Shown piece by piece: positions 23,904 through 33,995 of a DNA stretch of 64,000 bases (within the stretch, counting starts at the first letter, position 1; each line of letters starts with the position of its first letter). Both the position numbers and the translations under genes were made by a program. This stretch comes from Pezizomycotina sp. ARF18 (lineage: Eukaryota; Ascomycota): the NCBI GenBank assembly GCA_002224055.1, contig AZLU01000001.1, forward strand, positions 225,329-289,328, given 5' to 3'. Below the pieces are notes generated by a model. It worked only from the letters and a program-made list of their open reading frames with translations. It searched no databases and was not told the origin of the DNA.

Positions 23904-24274
23904 TTAAGCCACCGACTCCACAGACCGATAACTCGGCGGCCTCCCTTCCGGCCTATACAACGGCGGCGGACAGTTCACTTCTCGTATAGCACTCAAGTCC
24001 ATCCCTTCTTCCACATGCACTTGCCTGCGCCTTACCAGTGCAGGCTCTAGTCGCTGTGGGTGCCGAAGTTCCTCCGCGTCCGGCCGTCGCCTAGCTGTGA
24101 ACCTTCTTTTGAGATATATGAGTTTTTGTTTGCTGATTGAAAGGAGCGAGATCGCTATGAACACGAGTATGACGCCGACGAATGATGCTAGCGGGAAGCC
24201 GAAGATGGCGGAGACGATGGCGAGGGTGATGGTTTTGAGGACATGTCGTTGGGCTTGGAGTTCGAGTCTGACAT
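23904..24274 (-). CDS. Array copy c: TM protein with PPLY and PPSY tail
   Basis: After a short start (MSDSNSKPN) one frame step leads to two hydrophobic stretches, ITLAIVSAIFGFPLASFVGV and ILVFIAISLLSI, then YLKRRFTARRRPD. The tail reads QRLEPALVRRRQVHVEEGMD, then CPPPLYRPEGRPPSYRS and ends VESVA. From about 24220 to the stop at 23904 the frame is open. The tail is the best preserved form of the family consensus together with the copy at 30707. A cytoplasmic tail binding WW domains is inferred from the PPxY pair. Confidence 0.6.
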
Positions 24275-24713
24275 TTTTGGCTAAAAGGGCGATGAAATAA
24301 CTAAAGAAAATGATAAAGAGGGGGGGGGGGGTTTACAAGTGGCACTATATTGGCCGGTATTACCGTCTAAATTTGATTCCGCACTTGTCGAGAAATCTCC
24401 TTCGAACTTGAGGAAATGCAATACGAAATGAATACGCTACTGTTACTTTGCTCGGCAGCACAGGCCTGACGCCAGCGGAAAGTGTTTTATTTTAGATGGA
24501 GATTTTATCCGCTTGCTTATGTCAACGACTTGATCACGTTGAAAGTCGTAGCTACTCTACTGGATGCTTTCTCTACTATATCAATAAGTTTATGTTTAAT
24601 ATTAAATTCCGTTTTTAATATAATGGAGTGAAGGACTATATATTTATGTGTGTGTATATATAAAGTGAAGAAGATTATTAGGGGGAAAGTATTGATAATT
24701 TGTAAATATTGCC

Positions 24714-24716
<3 letters not shown>

Positions 24717-24747
<31 letters not shown>
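24717..24747. repeat. 31-base A homopolymer
   Basis: Uninterrupted poly-A between copies c and d. No upstream sequence identifies it as the tail of a retroposed copy, so it is listed only as a simple repeat. Confidence 0.9.
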
Positions 24748-24751
<4 letters not shown>

Positions 24752-24930
24752 GAAAAAGAACATAGAGGGGGCTATACAGCTCTTTGGGGGCGCCTTTCCC
24801 CAACCATGAATAACTGGGCTACTAGTTAAGTTATTTTCTATTGGGGGAGGGATCTCCGATGCTGATTTAAATGGGAACGAACGAACTTAAGCATCGAGCT
24901 GCTGGGCAACTAGCGCTAACTTGACAACCT

Positions 24931-25247
24931 CTACTCCGGCCTGTACGCTGGCGGCGGGCAATCTTCCCCCTTCACGGGATCAAGCTCCAAACTCTCTTCT
25001 ACGTGAGACTGCCGCTGCTTCAAAGTCGCAGGCTCAGGCCGCTGCGGGTGCGTTTCGTCATCGATTTCAAGTGTCGGGTAGTCGCATCTCGCTTCGACAC
25101 TAACCTTCTCGTAAAACGTAGAATCGCTTCTTCAGCCTTAGAGGCCAACAATGCAGCAACGATCAGCAGGGCACCGCCGAAATAGACTACTACCGGGATG
25201 GTGAAAATGACGATAACGACTATTGAGGCGGTAGAGTAGGCGGTCAT
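24931..25247 (-). pseudogene. Array copy d: TM protein, tail cut before the second PPxY
   Basis: Starts MTAYSTASIVVIVIFTIPVV with helix continuing VYFGGALLIVAALL, then AILRFTRRLVSKRD. A frame step follows, and the tail runs QRPEPATLKQRQSHVEESLE and CPPPAYRPE, then a stop. Compared with copy e, whose matching codon is TGG, this stop is TAG, a G-to-A (C-to-T on the other strand) change of the RIP type; homology to copy e continues past it to agcgctag. Start chosen because it matches MTSAGG in copy e. Confidence 0.6.
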
Positions 25248-25594
25248 GTGTGTTTTTTCTTTTCTTTTCGAATTCTTTTTTTCGGCTTTGGTATTAGGTT
25301 GTTCTCGGTCAGATAGTTTTCGAATGGTTATAATTGTGGTAAAGTGATTGCTGAACTGGGACATTTTTTGTCTTTTCGTTCTTAGGAGCTAGTTAGATTC
25401 TGTTGTTAATAGAGGAGTTATATCTTTGTCGAGAAGGAATCGAGTGTCAAGATAAGGAGCGATCGATTATTATGGCTTATTATATATTATGTCATTTGAG
25501 AAAGCTTGTCTATTGAATTGCAAGTTCAAGTCCACGTCCTGAGAGATCGTCATTGAAGAAAAAGGACTATGAGACAGATATATGAGACAGATAC

Positions 25595-25645
25595 TGTTGC
25601 CCGGTGGCTTTCCTGTCGGGCCTGTACTCTAGCGAGGATGATCTT
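25595..25645 (-). pseudogene. Array relic: isolated C-terminal tail
   Basis: Read on the minus strand the piece gives EYRPDRKATG, close to YRPDGRPPSY of the intact tail at 30707. The next few hundred bases upstream on the minus strand are T/A-rich and hold no helix. It seems to be the last trace of a further copy. Confidence 0.35.
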
Positions 25646-26147
25646 TTTATTTTTTATTTTATTTTTTTTTTTTATTTTCTTTATATATGTATTAAGGATA
25701 GACCTTACCCCTTATTCCTCCTTCACATGGACGAACTATTACTTTGAAGTGTCGACTACGCGTACAGAGCCTCCTCTGCTATACTAAGACGGCTACTCTT
25801 AATATTAAATTATTATTTGAAACGGAGGGGAAAAAGAATTATTACAATAGATATTGATAATGTACGGGTACCATAAGTACACACAATACAAGCACTATGA
25901 TAATATAACACAATGAAATGAAGCCTGAAGACTATGTATAGAGGCCAAGAGTATTATTAGTGGCTACTTGTGGAATAACAAGCTATATATTTTCACTATA
26001 GAACAAAGAGGAAGGCGCAATATCGCGCACTCTAGCAGTTTCTTTGAAGAATAAATTGTTAAGCTGTTAGGGTTTTTTTTTTCTTTTTTTTTTAATATTG
26101 ATTTGAATGAAAGCCAATGGGCTTGAGAGGATATTAGCCCCGGGGCT

Positions 26148-26502
26148 CTAGCGATAAGTCGACGGCCTCCACTCCGGGCTATATGCGGGCGGCGGACAAT
26201 TTTCTCCCCTCTCACCACCATCAAGACTTCCTAGCCCCTCCTCCACGTGCGCCTGTCGCTGCTTCAATGCCGCAGGCTCCGGTTGCTGCAAGCCCGCATC
26301 CTCATTCTCATCAATTAGCAGTGGAACGGTATCTTCGTCTCGCTTCGCGCTACTAATCTTCTCTTAAAATGAAGAATCGCTTCTTGGGCCTTTGCGGCCA
26401 ACAATATAGGAAGGGCAAGCAGGCGGGGCCGAAATAGACGACTACGGGCAAGATGACGAAAGTGATGATGATCTGTACAGCGATGCCTCCGGCGGACGTC
26501 AT
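26148..26502 (-). pseudogene. Array copy e: TM protein with degenerate PPxY tail
   Basis: Starts MTSAGGIAVQIIITFVILPV then VVYFGPAC, aligned with copy d. The helical part continues across one or two frame steps to ILHFKRRLVARSET; the tail reads QQPEPAALKQRQAHVEEGL, then CPPPAYSPEWRPSTYR and a stop at 26150-26148. The first PPxY (PPAY) is intact, the second has become RPSTY. This pair with copy d is the closest in the array. Confidence 0.6.
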
Positions 26503-26837
26503 ACCTTTTGGTTGGATATTGATATTGTGTTTTGAGTTTTGGATAACTTTTCGCAGGTCCCCCTAGTTGGAATGAAAATGGTTCTTGGCTATAGTCGAGG
26601 AAGCGGATAAGCCGGACACGTTACTTTCTTCCTAGCTTAGGACCTAGGTGGCTATTAACAATTATAATATGACTGCTGGAAGGGATTAGGTTACAGGACG
26701 GACGGAGGATGGAAGATATAGAAGAATTATCGGGTTATTATATTAACGTCTATTTGGAATGTAAGTTCGAGTTCGCTTTGCCGAGATATCTCTTTGAGGT
26801 AAAGAACTTTAAGACGAATAGAATTACTCAATACTAA

Positions 26838-26880
26838 CCCGACGGTCTCCCTTCAACAGTCTCCCCTTTTTACCTATACA
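26838..26880 (-). pseudogene. Array relic: tail remnant of copy f
   Basis: The minus strand reads EGRPSG, matching the PEGRPPSY region of copy c at base level (gaagggagaccgtcgg against gaagggaggccgccga). It lies about 350 bases beyond the end of copy f and is separated from it by AT-rich sequence (26890-27120), suggesting that the middle of that gene was lost or mutated. Confidence 0.35.
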
Positions 26881-27227
26881 CCAGCAGACTTTTTTATTCC
26901 CTAGGATATCAATCTTATTTCTAACCCCGCCTCAATATATTACAGTTATCACTTCCTTTAATATTTTAAGATAAAAATATCCTTATGTTATATTCTTTTT
27001 AAGACTGGAGATAAAAATTTTTTTAACGGGGTGAATACTGAGTATTAAAATACTTTACGTACGGGGAACCAATATTAAAAGTAAAAATAGAGGGTTACGG
27101 AGGTGAACGGGCCACTAAAGCTACTTTATAGGATATCAGGTTAGATCTATCACTATGGGGAAAGAAGCAAGGGGTTTGTGAAGCCTATTGGGGCCGAGGG
27201 TCAAGCTGTATTACTATTCTTATTATA

Positions 27228-27506
27228 TTATTCGATTGCGGAGCCGCAGGCGAGGAAGAACCGCATGAAGATGATGACGAAGAGGTCGCAGAACCACGCG
27301 ACGACAAACATGATGGGGAGGAGCACTACGCCGATGCCCGCGATTACAAACGCGACCACCCTGAGCACGATCTCTGCGATGACATCGCACAAGAGCATGC
27401 CGATGATTACGCACGCTACGACGATGCCGGCTATGACGCCGCCGGAGAGGTGGTGGCCTTTGACGTGGTGTGCGACTGGGACCGTGGTGTTGAGAGGCGG
27501 CGCCAT
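27228..27506 (-). CDS. Array copy f: multi-helix membrane protein without PPxY tail
   Basis: Open frame of 92 codons starting MAPPLNTTVPVAHHVKGHHL (sequon NTT), with helices GVIAGIVVACVIIGMLL, IVLRVVAFVIAGIGVVLL and FVVAWFCDLFVIIFMRFFL. It stops shortly after, before any tail; a decayed tail remnant lies at 26838. The N-terminal half and ~190 bases upstream align with copy g at 29844, including a cttttaaa box about 165 bases before the start codon. Confidence 0.55.
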   Translation of the reverse strand: MAPPLNTTVPVAHHVKGHHLSGGVIAGIVVACVIIGMLLCDVIAEIVLRVVAFVIAGIGVVLLPIMFVVAWFCDLFVIIFMRFFLACGSAIE

Positions 27507-28149
27507 TTTTAGAGTTGGAAATCGAGGGGAGGATTATTAGTCTTTCTGTTTTTAGGAAATAAGAAAGCTTTATGGAAGGTGTGCAAGGTCTTTGGAGTGC
27601 TTACAGAGGGAGAGAGATGAAGATTAGTGCTGGAAAGTTGGGAGAACACTGCGTCTTTTAAACTTGAAGGCCCCCCCACAGGTGACCCAACGGCCAGTGA
27701 GCTCAAGTTCACTTCGTAATGATTGCGGGTTGTCAAGTCTTTGTCTTTCCGTATTGCTGTTTGATTTGGTATTAATAGCGGTAGCATTTCGGCTTCATAA
27801 TATCAACCCTTGACAATCTCTTTTGGGAGAGGTTGTGTGCTTTGCGGTCTCTCAGAAGGCCAACGACGGCCGTCTCAGAATCTGCCAGATTTTGAATACC
27901 ATGGTAACACGGTATCCGGCACGTTATCAGAAATTACAATAGCTCTTTCCGAGCAGGCTAACCCGTCACAGGTATAATTCCCAATATATCTAAAAGTTTC
28001 AATAATAATTTTTTTTTTCTTTTATGTTTTCTCAGTATTGGGACATGCGAAGGAGATCGATATATCTTATATTAGTTTACTATGTCTATAATTGTAATAA
28101 AATGTTTATTTATTATACGAACGCTCGATAATAAGACTACCGTAGAAAC

Positions 28150-28258
28150 TGGCGGCAAACAAGCACGTACGGTTGAATAAGCATGTACTCGCCAATAAGC
28201 ATGCGTGCGCAACGATCTTGAGATATCCATCAAAATATCGCGAACAAGCACGTATTCA
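28150..28258. repeat. Dispersed AAYAAGCAYG short repeats
   Basis: Four near-copies of a 10-13 base word occur: acaagcacgtac, ataagcatgtac, ataagcatgcgt and acaagcacgtat. They sit in the gap between copies f and the relic at 28.5 kb. No known motif is recognised. Confidence 0.5.
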
Positions 28259-28399
28259 GCTTTTTAGAGGTAAAATTTTTAAATAATTTCAAAACATCAT
28301 TAAAATAACGAATAACGATGATATAAAAATAAATTCTCTTTATAAAATCAGCGTTAGGGTTAGTCGCGAAATCCTGTAGATAAACCGCTTTTACTTCTT

Positions 28400-28567
28400 T
28401 CAAATTACTATTATATACCAAGTTTCCAAATTAACATTATATACCAAGTTTTCAAATAGATAACGATCGCTGCGACGGTGCCGGCGTCGCGGGGTGAGAG
28501 CTTTTAGTGATGGTTTCCCGCGTGGGCAGGGGAGTGGCTGATGTAATGTTGTTGGGGGCGGTGCCAT
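28400..28567 (-). pseudogene. Array relic: N-terminal start region
   Basis: The minus strand from the ATG at 28567 can be read MAPPPNNITSATPLPT with one base shift, matching MAPPLNTTV and MALPFNNTV of the two neighbours and keeping a sequon (NIT). A trace of helix, GTVAAIVIYL, follows. Then a two-copy ~27-bp direct repeat (28403-28456, attatataccaagttt) and AT-rich DNA interrupt it. Confidence 0.45.
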
Positions 28568-29315
28568 GTTTTTGGGTTCAAAGCTTCGGGATATAATATT
28601 TACTAGATTTTTTGTGGCTTCAAAATATCTTCGGGGTATCTAGAAGACGTTCGAATGATGATAAGGTAAAAAAAGTTGACGATTAAAGCGTTGAAAATTG
28701 GAAGTAGCCTGAGGGGTTTGGGGAACGCTACGCCGTATGGTGGGTGACAATGATGGAGATGCCTGTGTTGATAGAAGCATTGGGGATATGGGCCTATTTT
28801 ATATCACACAAAGCTCCCTCTCCCAACCCCCCCCCCCCCCCCTCCCCCCACGTAACGAGCTTATTATACCTCAAGCTTATTGTATTTCGTCGACCTTTCC
28901 CCCCTTTTCCTTTTTTTTGTTTGCAACCTGACATGGTATGTTAGTGTATAGAAGTGTAAACGATGGAAAGCTTGGGTATACAATATATTCCTCTTTGACG
29001 ATAGTTGTCTGTATTGCGGTATAGGGATGAATAAAAACAAAGGAAGCTGTTCCCGCTGTCTCGTAATCTGTCAGGTTTTGAATACTGCCTCGACGCATTA
29101 TTCGGTAGTTATGCATCAAGCACGTTAAAAAAAATAACGTATAGCGGGGCACTACGATATATCGGTTCATAGAAGGATTTCCAATATATATATCCACACA
29201 AAGCATAGCGACCTCACAATCTATATATTAGTTTTAGATACCAGAAATCGATTACATTATAGTCCTATAGCCTAAAACCTACCGAGAATCCTCCCCAAAC
29301 AAGTATCAGGAAATA

Positions 29316-29844
29316 TTACGGCGAGTGCTCCGATTCGGGGGCGTTCAAGCGCGATGTGCACAGTGAGTAGCTAACTTGAACAAAGTACAAGAAAAAAAAA
29401 AAAGAATTGGTTCGCCTCTTTCCCCTCTTCGGACTATTCTCGATCGAGTGATAAGACGGCGGCTTTGCATCCGGAATGTAAGCCGGCGGAGAGGACGCCT
29501 CCTGCATGCGCTCCTCAGTGGTAGCGCTACCCTGCGGTTGGTGGTGCATGGGCTCCGGCCGCTGTGGCGCTTCTGCATCCGTCGTGAGAGATACAGAACG
29601 CGTGCGGCAGGAGCACAACCACTTGCCGATGGCGATCAGTCGCTCGCCGATGAGTACAAAGGGGAGAAGCACCAGAGCGAGGATGGTTATTAGAAGTTCG
29701 CGGAGAAGAGTGACGATGGGTCCCAGCACATCACCCCGACGATGACGCATGGCACCGTGATGGCTACTATGGCGACTGGGGGAGCTGATGGTTTTCCGCC
29801 GGGGTTGGTACAGGAGGGACAGTGTTGTTGAATGGCAGCGCCAT
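29316..29844 (-). CDS. Array copy g: TM protein with PPAY and PPSY tail
   Basis: Starts MALPFNNTVPPVPTPAENHQ (sequon NNT). A frame step around 29770 leads into VAITVPCVIVGVM and then a frame open from 29750: helix LRELLITILALVLLPFVLI, Cys-rich step KWLCSCRTRSV, QRPEPMHHQPQ, and tail SSPPAYIPDAKPPSYHSIEN. The reading then runs on past the usual family end into PKRGKRRTNSFFFF. Both PPxY motifs are kept. Its 5' flank is duplicated from or to copy f. Confidence 0.6.
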
Positions 29845-30706
29845 TTTTGGATCTAAAAATTAAGGAAGGGTATTATTATTCTTTTTCTCCTTTCAAGAGA
29901 TAAGAAAGCCTCGTGGAGTATGCTCACGGCCTAGGAGAGATTTTAAAGAGAAAAGGTAGAAGATTGGTGCCCCGGTACTAGATGGGAGGAGACTCGGGCT
30001 TTTAAAGGGATTTATTTCCCCTCTTCCCCTATCGCTCACTATATTATTGTCTGCATTACTCGTCCGGTTTTTTTATTTATTGATTTATTTTACTGAGGAT
30101 TTGATCTCGTATCATACCAAAACCCTTCGCACTCCAGAATGTCCAGTTGCGATAATAAGTATCTGCTTCGCGGTACAGGAACAGAGGCAGAGGAATACTG
30201 ATAGCACCATCCCCGCTGACTCAGGGTCTGCCAGATTTCCAGATGCCGTGCGTTGTCGACACGGTATCCGAGAAAGGTGTCAATATTATAATAAATAGCC
30301 TGTGAGACCTCAAGAACATATGAGTAATGAATATCTCGTAGAATATATCGTATTTCAAGTTATCATGCTTAATTATAAATTTATAAACCTAATTGTACAC
30401 AATCTAATGCACTAATATTTTAATACCTAATCTTAAAGCTATAACTCAGAGAGAAATCATTCTATTCTTTTATAGCTTGTGTCCCTATTCACTGCTGTGC
30501 GTCTACCTCTAGGCGGTGTTTCCAATTCGAGTAATTGAGTCTCCAACTCTTGCTGGTCATAAAAACAATTACTGTTACAGAATCACAATGATGTGTGATT
30601 GCGAGAATTTCTTTTTTACAAACGCTTCACGTCTACACCCAAGTGTATTTTTTTGGGGGGTTTACCTTAATATTGCTTTCCTTTAATGTACATACCAAAT
30701 GAACCT

Positions 30707-31177
30707 CTAACTTCGATCGACTAATTGCATCGTAGAGTGGTAAGACGGCGGTCTCCCATCGGGCCTGTAAACTGGTGGGCACGCATCGGTCTCATACTCC
30801 CTGCGTAAGTCGTCTATGAGCTCCCCGCTAGTCCTACGCTGGGGCCTGCGACGGGTAGACTCCGGACGTCGCGGGGTCCACTCGTCCTCCTCAAGGGTAG
30901 TATTAGTACCACCAGACTCGCCTGAAGGTGAAACGGGAGCGGGAGGGAATAATCGATTTCTGATGGTGAGTATCACTCCGACGACGAATGCGATCGGAAT
31001 GGCGATGACGGCTAAGATTAGCGCTGCGAGGCGGGCGAGGACCTTTAAGATTGGTCGAAAGCAGATTAGGCCGATGATAATGGAGACGAAAATTACGCTA
31101 GCGAAGGCGCTGGCTGAGAGGGAATGGGATTTGGTGTGGGGTTGTTGTACGCGGGTGGCGTTGGGGGTTGCGACCAT
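30707..31177 (-). CDS. Array copy h: intact TM-PPxY membrane protein
   Basis: The only array member with a full, uninterrupted frame (156 residues) and all parts. The N-terminus has sequon NAT (residues 6-8). Helices lie at about 24-40 (AFASVIFVSIIIGLICF) and 47-72 (LARLAALILAVIAIPIAFVV). A long hydrophilic tail is rich in Arg and Pro and ends CPPVYRPDGRPPSYHS, with PPVY at 134-137 and PPSY at 143-146. Two helices put both ends on the same side unless one is not spanning. If the tail faces the cytosol it could recruit WW-domain proteins such as an Rsp5-type ligase, as small yeast adaptors (Rcr1/Rcr2, Bsd2, Tre1) do; similarity to those is architectural only. Confidence 0.7.
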   Translation of the reverse strand: MVATPNATRVQQPHTKSHSLSASAFASVIFVSIIIGLICFRPILKVLARLAALILAVIAIPIAFVVGVILTIRNRLFPPAPVSPSGESGGTNTTLEEDEWTPRRPESTRRRPQRRTSGELIDDLRREYETDACPPVYRPDGRPPSYHSTMQLVDRS

Positions 31178-31498
31178 TATGGACGGGTGTACAGAGAACT
31201 AGGGAAAGTGGGTTTACGTTTGTAGTCAATTTTTAGGCTAAAAGTGCTATGGATTGCAGCAGCTGTAGGAACGGCCGGAGGTTTGGAGGTTAAAATGAAG
31301 AAGCTTAGGTTATCAAAGATTCCATCCCTCTGTATTAATGTGAGTGCTTTCAAGTGGATTCATGTCCATATTAACGGGATGAAACCTTTCCACTTTAATA
31401 TATCAAGTCTGAATTGGGCACTAAGATGATATGAAATGCTGAAACAATGGGAATACGCAAATAAAAAGGACATGACGGCATCTACAAGAGAAAAAATC

Positions 31499-31912
31499 TC
31501 ATGATACCCTCCTAGGGGCTCGGTCAGGCACCAGCGTCTTCTCGCTATCTCCGTCGTCTACGACAGCCTGGGGCGACACGCTTGTGCCCTCAACGGGTCT
31601 CGAGCTAGTCGACGCTCTCTTGTGGCTATGAGCATCATCGAGTATTTGTGCCGGGAACTGTACGCTGCTACGAGCAGCCTGAGGCTCCACAATCTTCCGG
31701 TTCCTGCGGCCGGAGATATAAAGATAGCATAAATAGACCGGCGGGAGGATTATAAACAGGACTGCGAAAAATGCGCCTATCACGATCCAAGCGATCGCGC
31801 CTGGGTCAAGGCCGGCGTAGGAGTCATCTACTGAACCATCGGCGGTTGAAGTTGGAGTTGGTAAGTCGTCAGGAGCGATGGAGGTGAGTGCGAGGGTATT
31901 AGTTGGGACCAT
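31499..31912 (-). CDS. Small single-pass membrane protein
   Basis: Uninterrupted 137-codon frame. The outer part (residues 1-38) is Ser/Thr/Asp/Pro-rich, followed by one strong helix at about 40-68 (GAIAWIVIGAFFAVLFIIL then PPVYLCYLYI), a basic stop-transfer GRRNRK and a disordered tail ending EKTLVPDRAPRRVS. The PPVY here is inside the helix, so it is not counted as a WW ligand. It lies just upstream of copy h in the same orientation but has no visible sequence match to either neighbouring family. The function is unknown. Confidence 0.6.
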   Translation of the reverse strand: MVPTNTLALTSIAPDDLPTPTSTADGSVDDSYAGLDPGAIAWIVIGAFFAVLFIILPPVYLCYLYISGRRNRKIVEPQAARSSVQFPAQILDDAHSHKRASTSSRPVEGTSVSPQAVVDDGDSEKTLVPDRAPRRVS

Positions 31913-32553
31913 CTTCGGTGAGGAAGAGAGTGTGAGGTTTTGTTGGCGTAGGAGATGTACGGGAATGAAAGGTATTAGCAGGCTAGCTGGAAGTAAATTT
32001 GATTTTGGAGGTGATATTCTCTAGTCTATCGTATCGAGCAAGAGCTAGATACTATGGTATGGGCTAGATATCCAATTGAGACATTATCCACATTTTTTTT
32101 TCGTAATACGCAATGGGGCATAACCAGACCGTAATTCTTCTGGGTGGAGAAAACGGAGCTCGTGATTGCGATTCCTTTGTTGTCAGTATGCGGATATGAA
32201 TCACGTATTGTGGGTTTCAGAACAGCTTCGATTTTCCGACCTGCGGGAAAGGCCCTTTTTGAAGGCGATATTTGAGACACGAGAGCTACCTTGTTCAGTA
32301 CTATGCACCGATTTTTCGTTGCCCAGGTGCTATCCTCTTCATACTTCAACAATTCTAGGCCACCTTCGCACTGGCAATTTTCGATGTTTCTCCTGCGAGT
32401 AGACTCAAAGTCTATTACCCGTACCGGTATTTGCCACAGTATCCCTTGCGATCACAATCTCCATACGGTCCAGTGGCGTATAGGTACCCCAATCACGCCC
32501 TCTAAATCTAGGTCCTCATATTCAAATAATACTATCGCTCGTTAGCCTCCAAG

Positions 32554-32763
32554 TCACCTTGGTGCTCGCTTCTTCGGCCTCTCGACGGCTTCGTGCACCT
32601 CCCCTTCCGGTGCCGGCCGCGCTAGTTCCTTCAGCTGCGTATCATTCATTAGCGTAGCGACTGCAGCTTCCCTGGCTCTCTCCCTCTCTTTCCGCTGTCT
32701 CTCTAGCCGGCGGTCGTATCGGTGATCGGAGACGCACTCGGAAATCGCGCAGACGCAGCCCAC
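32554..32763 (-). pseudogene. Family-2 copy a: small membrane protein, 5' part lost
   Basis: The C-terminal half of the second family: a Cys-containing end of helix (ILLVGCVCAISECV), a basic stretch (RRLERQRKERERAREA), then TLMNDTQLKELARPAPEGE. NDTQLKEL matches NDMQLREL and NDTQLRDL in the two other copies. The Gly-rich start and GH...AIAGIVI part are not found upstream, although the frame stays open there. Confidence 0.5.
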
Positions 32764-33303
32764 GAGGAGGATTCGTTTGGGTTGTTTTCTCTCTATACTC
32801 CTAGATGATCGGAATTGTTGTTGGAGGGTGTGATTTGAAAGTAGGAGGCACAGATTAAATTGTGGAGAAATGTATTATATTTTCACGGGCAACCACGGTT
32901 GAGTACAGCAAGCTCAAGCAATCTTTAAGCGATTTTGATCGGATTTTTAAGCACAAAGCTAAGGAATATTGTTTCATGCAATATATTAGTAGCTCCGAAT
33001 ATTAGTCTTCGCTATCAAAAGATAGGATTACAGAGCTTCATCGCCAGTGTTCGATCCAACAACGTCTCGTATCATTCAAAGGGCTAGAAATTTATTTTAA
33101 CCCGAACCTCCGAGTTAGAGCAGAGATAAAAATGGTAAATTATCACCCAGTGACAAGAACTTATCGCCATATTACAGTAGCTAGCGTTAACATCGGAATT
33201 GCAATATTGATCCCTGATGTTTTCGGGGGTGAGCATCGGAAAATTTTAGGGATTGTCCGAGTCGGCTGCTGCAAGAGCACCATCCGCGGCTCTTGTGATC
33301 ACC

Positions 33304-33305
<2 letters not shown>

Positions 33306-33337
<32 letters not shown>
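33306..33337. repeat. 32-base A homopolymer
   Basis: Perfect poly-A on the plus strand between family-2 copies. Nothing upstream identifies a retroposed gene. Confidence 0.9.
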
Positions 33338-33340
<3 letters not shown>

Positions 33341-33995
33341 TACTTTGGTCTTGAACGGGTTGAAAAGGTTCTATTGTCTTTACCATGATTTTTAGGTTTC
33401 AGAACAATTCCTTTCATTGAAGAGTTGGAGTTGGAAGTGGTTTCGGCGAGGCATATTCACCACCACAGTAATCCACCCCCCTTTTTTTTCTGGGCCCCAT
33501 TAGACCGATGATCTAAAAAACGGCGAAGAGAGGCAAATCCTTGAGTCTACTAACAACAACAACGCTGCTCTGAAGGGAAAAGAATACGGCTGCTCATCTC
33601 CTGTATTTAGACGCGTGCGTATTCACTCCCCGGGATGGTATTCATAGTCTTTTTTCGTAGTCGCCAAATTTTGGTATTGCGAAGAGCGGAAGACAATACA
33701 GATGAATCTCACGGTTAGCGGAGCTGATAGCGACCTAGCGCTAACCTAGTATTCATCATGGGCTTCGTTGTTTCGGGTCCACTCCTTTGAAAACGGGGAA
33801 CGCCGTAATGTTGAAACCCAAAGCTACGGGGTTTGGAAGAAAGACCGCCTTCAAGTTTGAAAAGCGCGTTGAACATTTTAATATTTTATCTCTCCTGGCA
33901 ATAATTTTCAGAGAAACAACACTAATATAAAATATGAAACTAAAGTCAACCATCGACAAGTACGGAATACCACGCTATATGATCCTCGCCCCGGA

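Larger units (their letters stand above)
27820..30300. repeat. Three-copy ~120-bp upstream box of the array
   Basis: A diverged segment recurs at about 27820-27950, 29010-29140 and 30160-30300. Shared words include tctgccagattttgaatacc (with close variants) and acacggtatccg. Each copy lies about 330-470 bases upstream of an array start codon (27506, 28567, 29844). With the genes it defines tandem units of about 1.1-1.3 kb. It may be regulatory or simply part of the duplicated unit. Confidence 0.55.
22780..31177 (-). repeat. Tandem array of small TM-PPxY membrane-protein genes
   Basis: About ten copies or remnants of one gene family lie head to tail on the minus strand over 8.4 kb. Shared layout: a short N-terminal part often with an N-x-T sequon (MAPPLNTT, MALPFNNT, VATPNAT), one or two hydrophobic helices, a basic RRLV-like step, a RPEPA...RQ.HVEEG stretch, and a tail with two PPxY motifs such as CPPPLYRPEGRPPSYRS. 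Members at 30707, 29316, 26148, 24931 and 23904 keep the tail; those at 27228, 28400, 23343 and 22780 are mostly N-terminal parts. PPxY is a known ligand of WW domains, including Rsp5/Nedd4 ligases. The family itself is not one I recognise. Confidence 0.75.

Noticed and set aside
28150-28456. Possible CRISPR-like spacing
   Set aside because: Units are short, imperfect and irregularly spaced in a eukaryotic context.
31499-31912. Counting PPVY in this protein as a WW ligand and adding it to the array family
   Set aside because: The motif lies inside the hydrophobic helix and the rest of the protein does not match the family.
24717-33337. Poly-A runs as tails of retroposed copies behind the array
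   Set aside because: The runs are in gaps, with no matching sequence or target-site duplications at the copies, and copies keep 5' flanking DNA; tandem DNA duplication fits better.
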